Below, piece after piece: positions 8,172 to 9,099 of a stretch of DNA of 9,099 bases (the first letter of the stretch is position 1; each line of letters starts with the position of its first letter). The position numbers and the translations under genes were made by a program. The notes under the pieces are model-generated. The model ran no database searches, was not told the origin of the DNA, and saw nothing but the letters and a program-made list of their open reading frames with translations. This DNA is from Betaproteobacteria bacterium (lineage in GTDB: Bacteria; Pseudomonadota; Gammaproteobacteria; Burkholderiales; Usitatibacteraceae), in contig JAAOZZ010000390.1 of the NCBI GenBank assembly GCA_012274175.1, forward strand, positions 1 to 9,099. Direction: 5' to 3'.

Positions 8172-8199
8172 TTGACTTGCAGGGTGATTAGCCTAAAAT
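8172..8199 (+). promoter_or_regulatory. Sigma70-type promoter of the phasin gene
   Basis: The -35 hexamer TTGACT (8172-8177) and -10 hexamer TAAAAT (8194-8199) each match consensus at 5 of 6 bases, with a 16-base spacer. An A-rich stretch (8149-8158) just upstream could act as an UP element. Transcription should start near 8205-8206, giving a leader of about 51 bases. This strength suits a phasin, one of the most abundant proteins in PHB-storing cells. Confidence 0.8.
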
Positions 8200-8207
8200 T
8201 GGCATTG

Positions 8208-8219
8208 TGCAGTGCAGCA
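8208..8219 (-). promoter_or_regulatory. TGC-rich box 2, PhaR-operator-like, at the transcription start
   Basis: On the minus strand this reads TGCTGCACTGCA, differing from box 1 by one base of twelve. The centres of the two boxes are 70 bases apart. This copy covers roughly +3 to +14 relative to the predicted start, a position where a bound repressor would block initiation. In PHB producers PhaR represses phasin genes until granules titrate it away; assigning this box to PhaR is inference. Confidence 0.55.
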
Positions 8220-8256
8220 AAAGTACCGCTACCCGATACCCCGAAAGGAAAACGCC

Positions 8257-8808
8257 ATGTTCAAGATCGACCAGTTCACCGCGGCCAATGAGGCTGCCAT
8301 CAACCAATTCGCGTATTTCGCGCAACTGTCCCTCGCCAACGTCGAGCGCTTCGCCGAGCTGGGCCTCGGTGCCGCCCGCGAAAGCGTCGAGCAGGTCGCC
8401 GCCCACGCCCAGTCCCTCGCCGGTGCGAAGGATGTGCATGAGGTGATCGCCCTGAATTCCGCCGCCCTCGAGCCCGTCATGAAGCGCGCCTACGCGCTCT
8501 CGCGTACCGCCTACGAGACGGCCGCCGAGACCAACGCCGAGATGAAGAAGGTGCTGGACAAGCAATCGTCGGAATTCAACCGCGCCGCCGTCGCCGCCCT
8601 CGAAGAGGCCTTCAAATACGCGCCCGCGGGCTCCGAGTCCATGGTCGACAACGTGAAGACCGCGATGGCCGCCGCGCAAAGCGCCTACAACAACCTCGCG
8701 TCGATCAACAAGCAGATCTACGACACCGTCGAGAAGACGGTCGAGCAGAACGTCTCGACGGTCCGTACCGCCGCGGCGAAGTCGAAGCCGAAGTCGCGCA
8801 AGCGCTGA
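8257..8808 (+). CDS. phaP: Phasin, polyhydroxyalkanoate granule-associated protein
   Basis: A 183-residue phasin-family protein, expected to coat the surface of polyhydroxybutyrate granules and control their number and size. It is almost wholly alpha-helical and Ala-rich, without cysteine or membrane segments. It opens with FKIDQFTAANEAAINQFAYFAQLS, given by its ends F2 and S25, typical of betaproteobacterial phasins, and has amphipathic helices through about residue 170. The C-terminus is a short basic tail, AAAKSKPKSRKR. The ATG at 8257 has AAAGGAA 7 bases upstream; an in-frame GTG at 8212 lies inside the operator-like box and lacks a Shine-Dalgarno. It is monocistronic, with its own strong promoter and terminator, and probably under PhaR control. 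The family is confident; which phasin paralogue it is cannot be said, since no other pha gene is in view. Confidence 0.93.
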   Translation: MFKIDQFTAANEAAINQFAYFAQLSLANVERFAELGLGAARESVEQVAAHAQSLAGAKDVHEVIALNSAALEPVMKRAYALSRTAYETAAETNAEMKKVLDKQSSEFNRAAVAALEEAFKYAPAGSESMVDNVKTAMAAAQSAYNNLASINKQIYDTVEKTVEQNVSTVRTAAAKSKPKSRKR

Positions 8809-8816
8809 ATCCCCTA

Positions 8817-8839
8817 GGGTCCGGACAGGTTCCGGGTCC
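8817..8839 (+). other. Hairpin in the phasin 3' untranslated region
   Basis: A stem of 9 pairs (8817-8825 with 8831-8839, including two G-T wobbles) closes a 5-base loop CAGGT. No T-run follows, so it is not itself a terminator. It stands 11 bases ahead of the terminator hairpin and may protect the abundant phasin mRNA from 3' exonucleases; that role is inferred. Confidence 0.4.
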
Positions 8840-8850
8840 CGGTCGTGACG

Positions 8851-8882
8851 AGCCTCCGGTGTTTCGCCGGGGGCTTTTTTTT
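8851..8882 (+). terminator. Rho-independent terminator of the phasin gene
   Basis: AGCCTCCGG (8851-8859) pairs with CCGGGGGCT (8867-8875) as a 9-base-pair stem with one T-G wobble and a 7-base loop. It is followed at once by a run of eight T (8875-8882, the first shared with the stem). It begins 42 bases after the phasin stop. Read from the other strand there is no T-run, so it works in one direction only. Confidence 0.92.
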
Positions 8883-9099
8883 CTAATGCCCCGTGCGCGG
8901 CTGCAGGGCCGCGATCGCCCCCAGGCGCGCCCGGCGCACGGCGCCGGGGATGTCGTCGGGGAACTCCCGCGCAACGGCGCCCGCATCGACGGCCCGAGCG
9001 GCTCTCGCGGCTGCTGGAAGTCGCGGAGTGCGATGCGCTCGCGCCCGACCCGGAGGCCTACGGGCCGCGACGCACGCTCCTGCGCGCGCTCGAAGCCGC
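8883..9099. other. Unassigned coding-like end region with conflicting strands
   Basis: No gene can be called. On the minus strand, the last 35 codons before a TAG at 8885-8883 look protein-like (FPDDIPGAVRRARLGAIAAL is part of this), but the same frame further upstream (above about 8990) turns into an Arg/Ala-rich shadow. On the plus strand, a different frame from about 8993 to the edge looks protein-like (LSRLLEVAECDALAPDPEAY), but upstream of 8993 that frame is not protein-like and has no start codon. Either a frameshift, an assembly join or chance in GC-rich DNA could explain this. I recognise neither piece. Confidence 0.3.

Larger units (their letters stand above)
7953..8256. other. Divergent control region between pntA and the phasin gene
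   Basis: This 304-base gap holds no gene I can support. The pntA half (7953-8130) is GC-rich, with a perfect 10-base palindrome CCGGCGCCGG (8069-8078), a small hairpin CCGGG-5-CCCGG (8109-8123) and a T7 run (7974-7980). A possible pntA -10 (TAGAAT on the minus strand, 8011-8006) has no matching -35. The phasin half (8131-8256) is markedly more AT-rich and holds the promoter, two TGC-rich boxes and the ribosome binding site AAAGGAA (8244-8250). Confidence 0.8.

Noticed and set aside
8212..8256. Earlier phasin start at GTG 8212
   Set aside because: It lies within the operator-like box, a few bases after the predicted transcription start, with no Shine-Dalgarno; ATG 8257 has a good one.
8188..8679. 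163-codon minus-strand frame opposite the phasin gene
   Set aside because: Gly/Leu/Val-rich shadow of the phasin codon pattern; the phasin has a promoter, ribosome binding site and terminator on the plus strand.
1..9099. Search for insertion sequences, CRISPR repeats, tRNA genes, att sites or a defence cassette
   Set aside because: No transposase, spaced direct repeats, tRNA-like cloverleaf or phage/defence gene was seen; nearly all the sequence is accounted for by housekeeping genes.

Overview
The window is GC-rich (by eye about two thirds or more G+C) chromosomal DNA, most consistent with a betaproteobacterium. The indications are a phasin of the PHB-storage type, a pteridine-reductase-type FolM next to ttcA, an undivided E. 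coli-like PntA plus PntB, and a periplasmic M48 protease. The exact taxon cannot be settled from the sequence alone. I see no mobile element, CRISPR array, tRNA or rRNA. The window is mostly core and central metabolism, and I did not find a clear undescribed system.

Layout. (1) 2-715 (+): the C-terminal part of an M48 zinc metalloprotease that begins before the window. (2) 3676 down to 765 (-): a tight three-gene set in the order pteridine reductase (folM-like), ttcA (tRNA C32 thiolation), alanine/serine-glyoxylate-type aminotransferase. Gaps are 12 and 8 bases. (3) 3734-4900 (+): a MidA/NDUFAF7-type methyltransferase divergent from the reductase, sharing a 57-base intergenic region. (4) 7952 down to 4932 (-): pntA-pntB, the proton-translocating NAD(P) transhydrogenase, with a 9-base gap. 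(5) 7953-8256: a divergent control region between pntA and a phasin gene. It holds a strong sigma70-type promoter for the phasin and two near-identical, oppositely oriented TGC-rich boxes resembling PhaR operators. (6) 8257-8808 (+): the phasin gene, followed by a hairpin and a textbook intrinsic terminator. (7) 8883-9099: a short end region where protein-like reading switches strand and frame near 8990, so no gene can be called with confidence.

How it fits together. PntAB makes NADPH from NADH using the proton gradient. NADPH is the reductant for PHB precursor synthesis, and the phasin coats PHB granules, so the divergent pair is metabolically sensible although co-regulation is only inferred. 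The reductase also uses NADPH, for pterin or folate reduction. The MidA homologue may act on respiratory complex I, as its mitochondrial relative does, but this is not established in bacteria.
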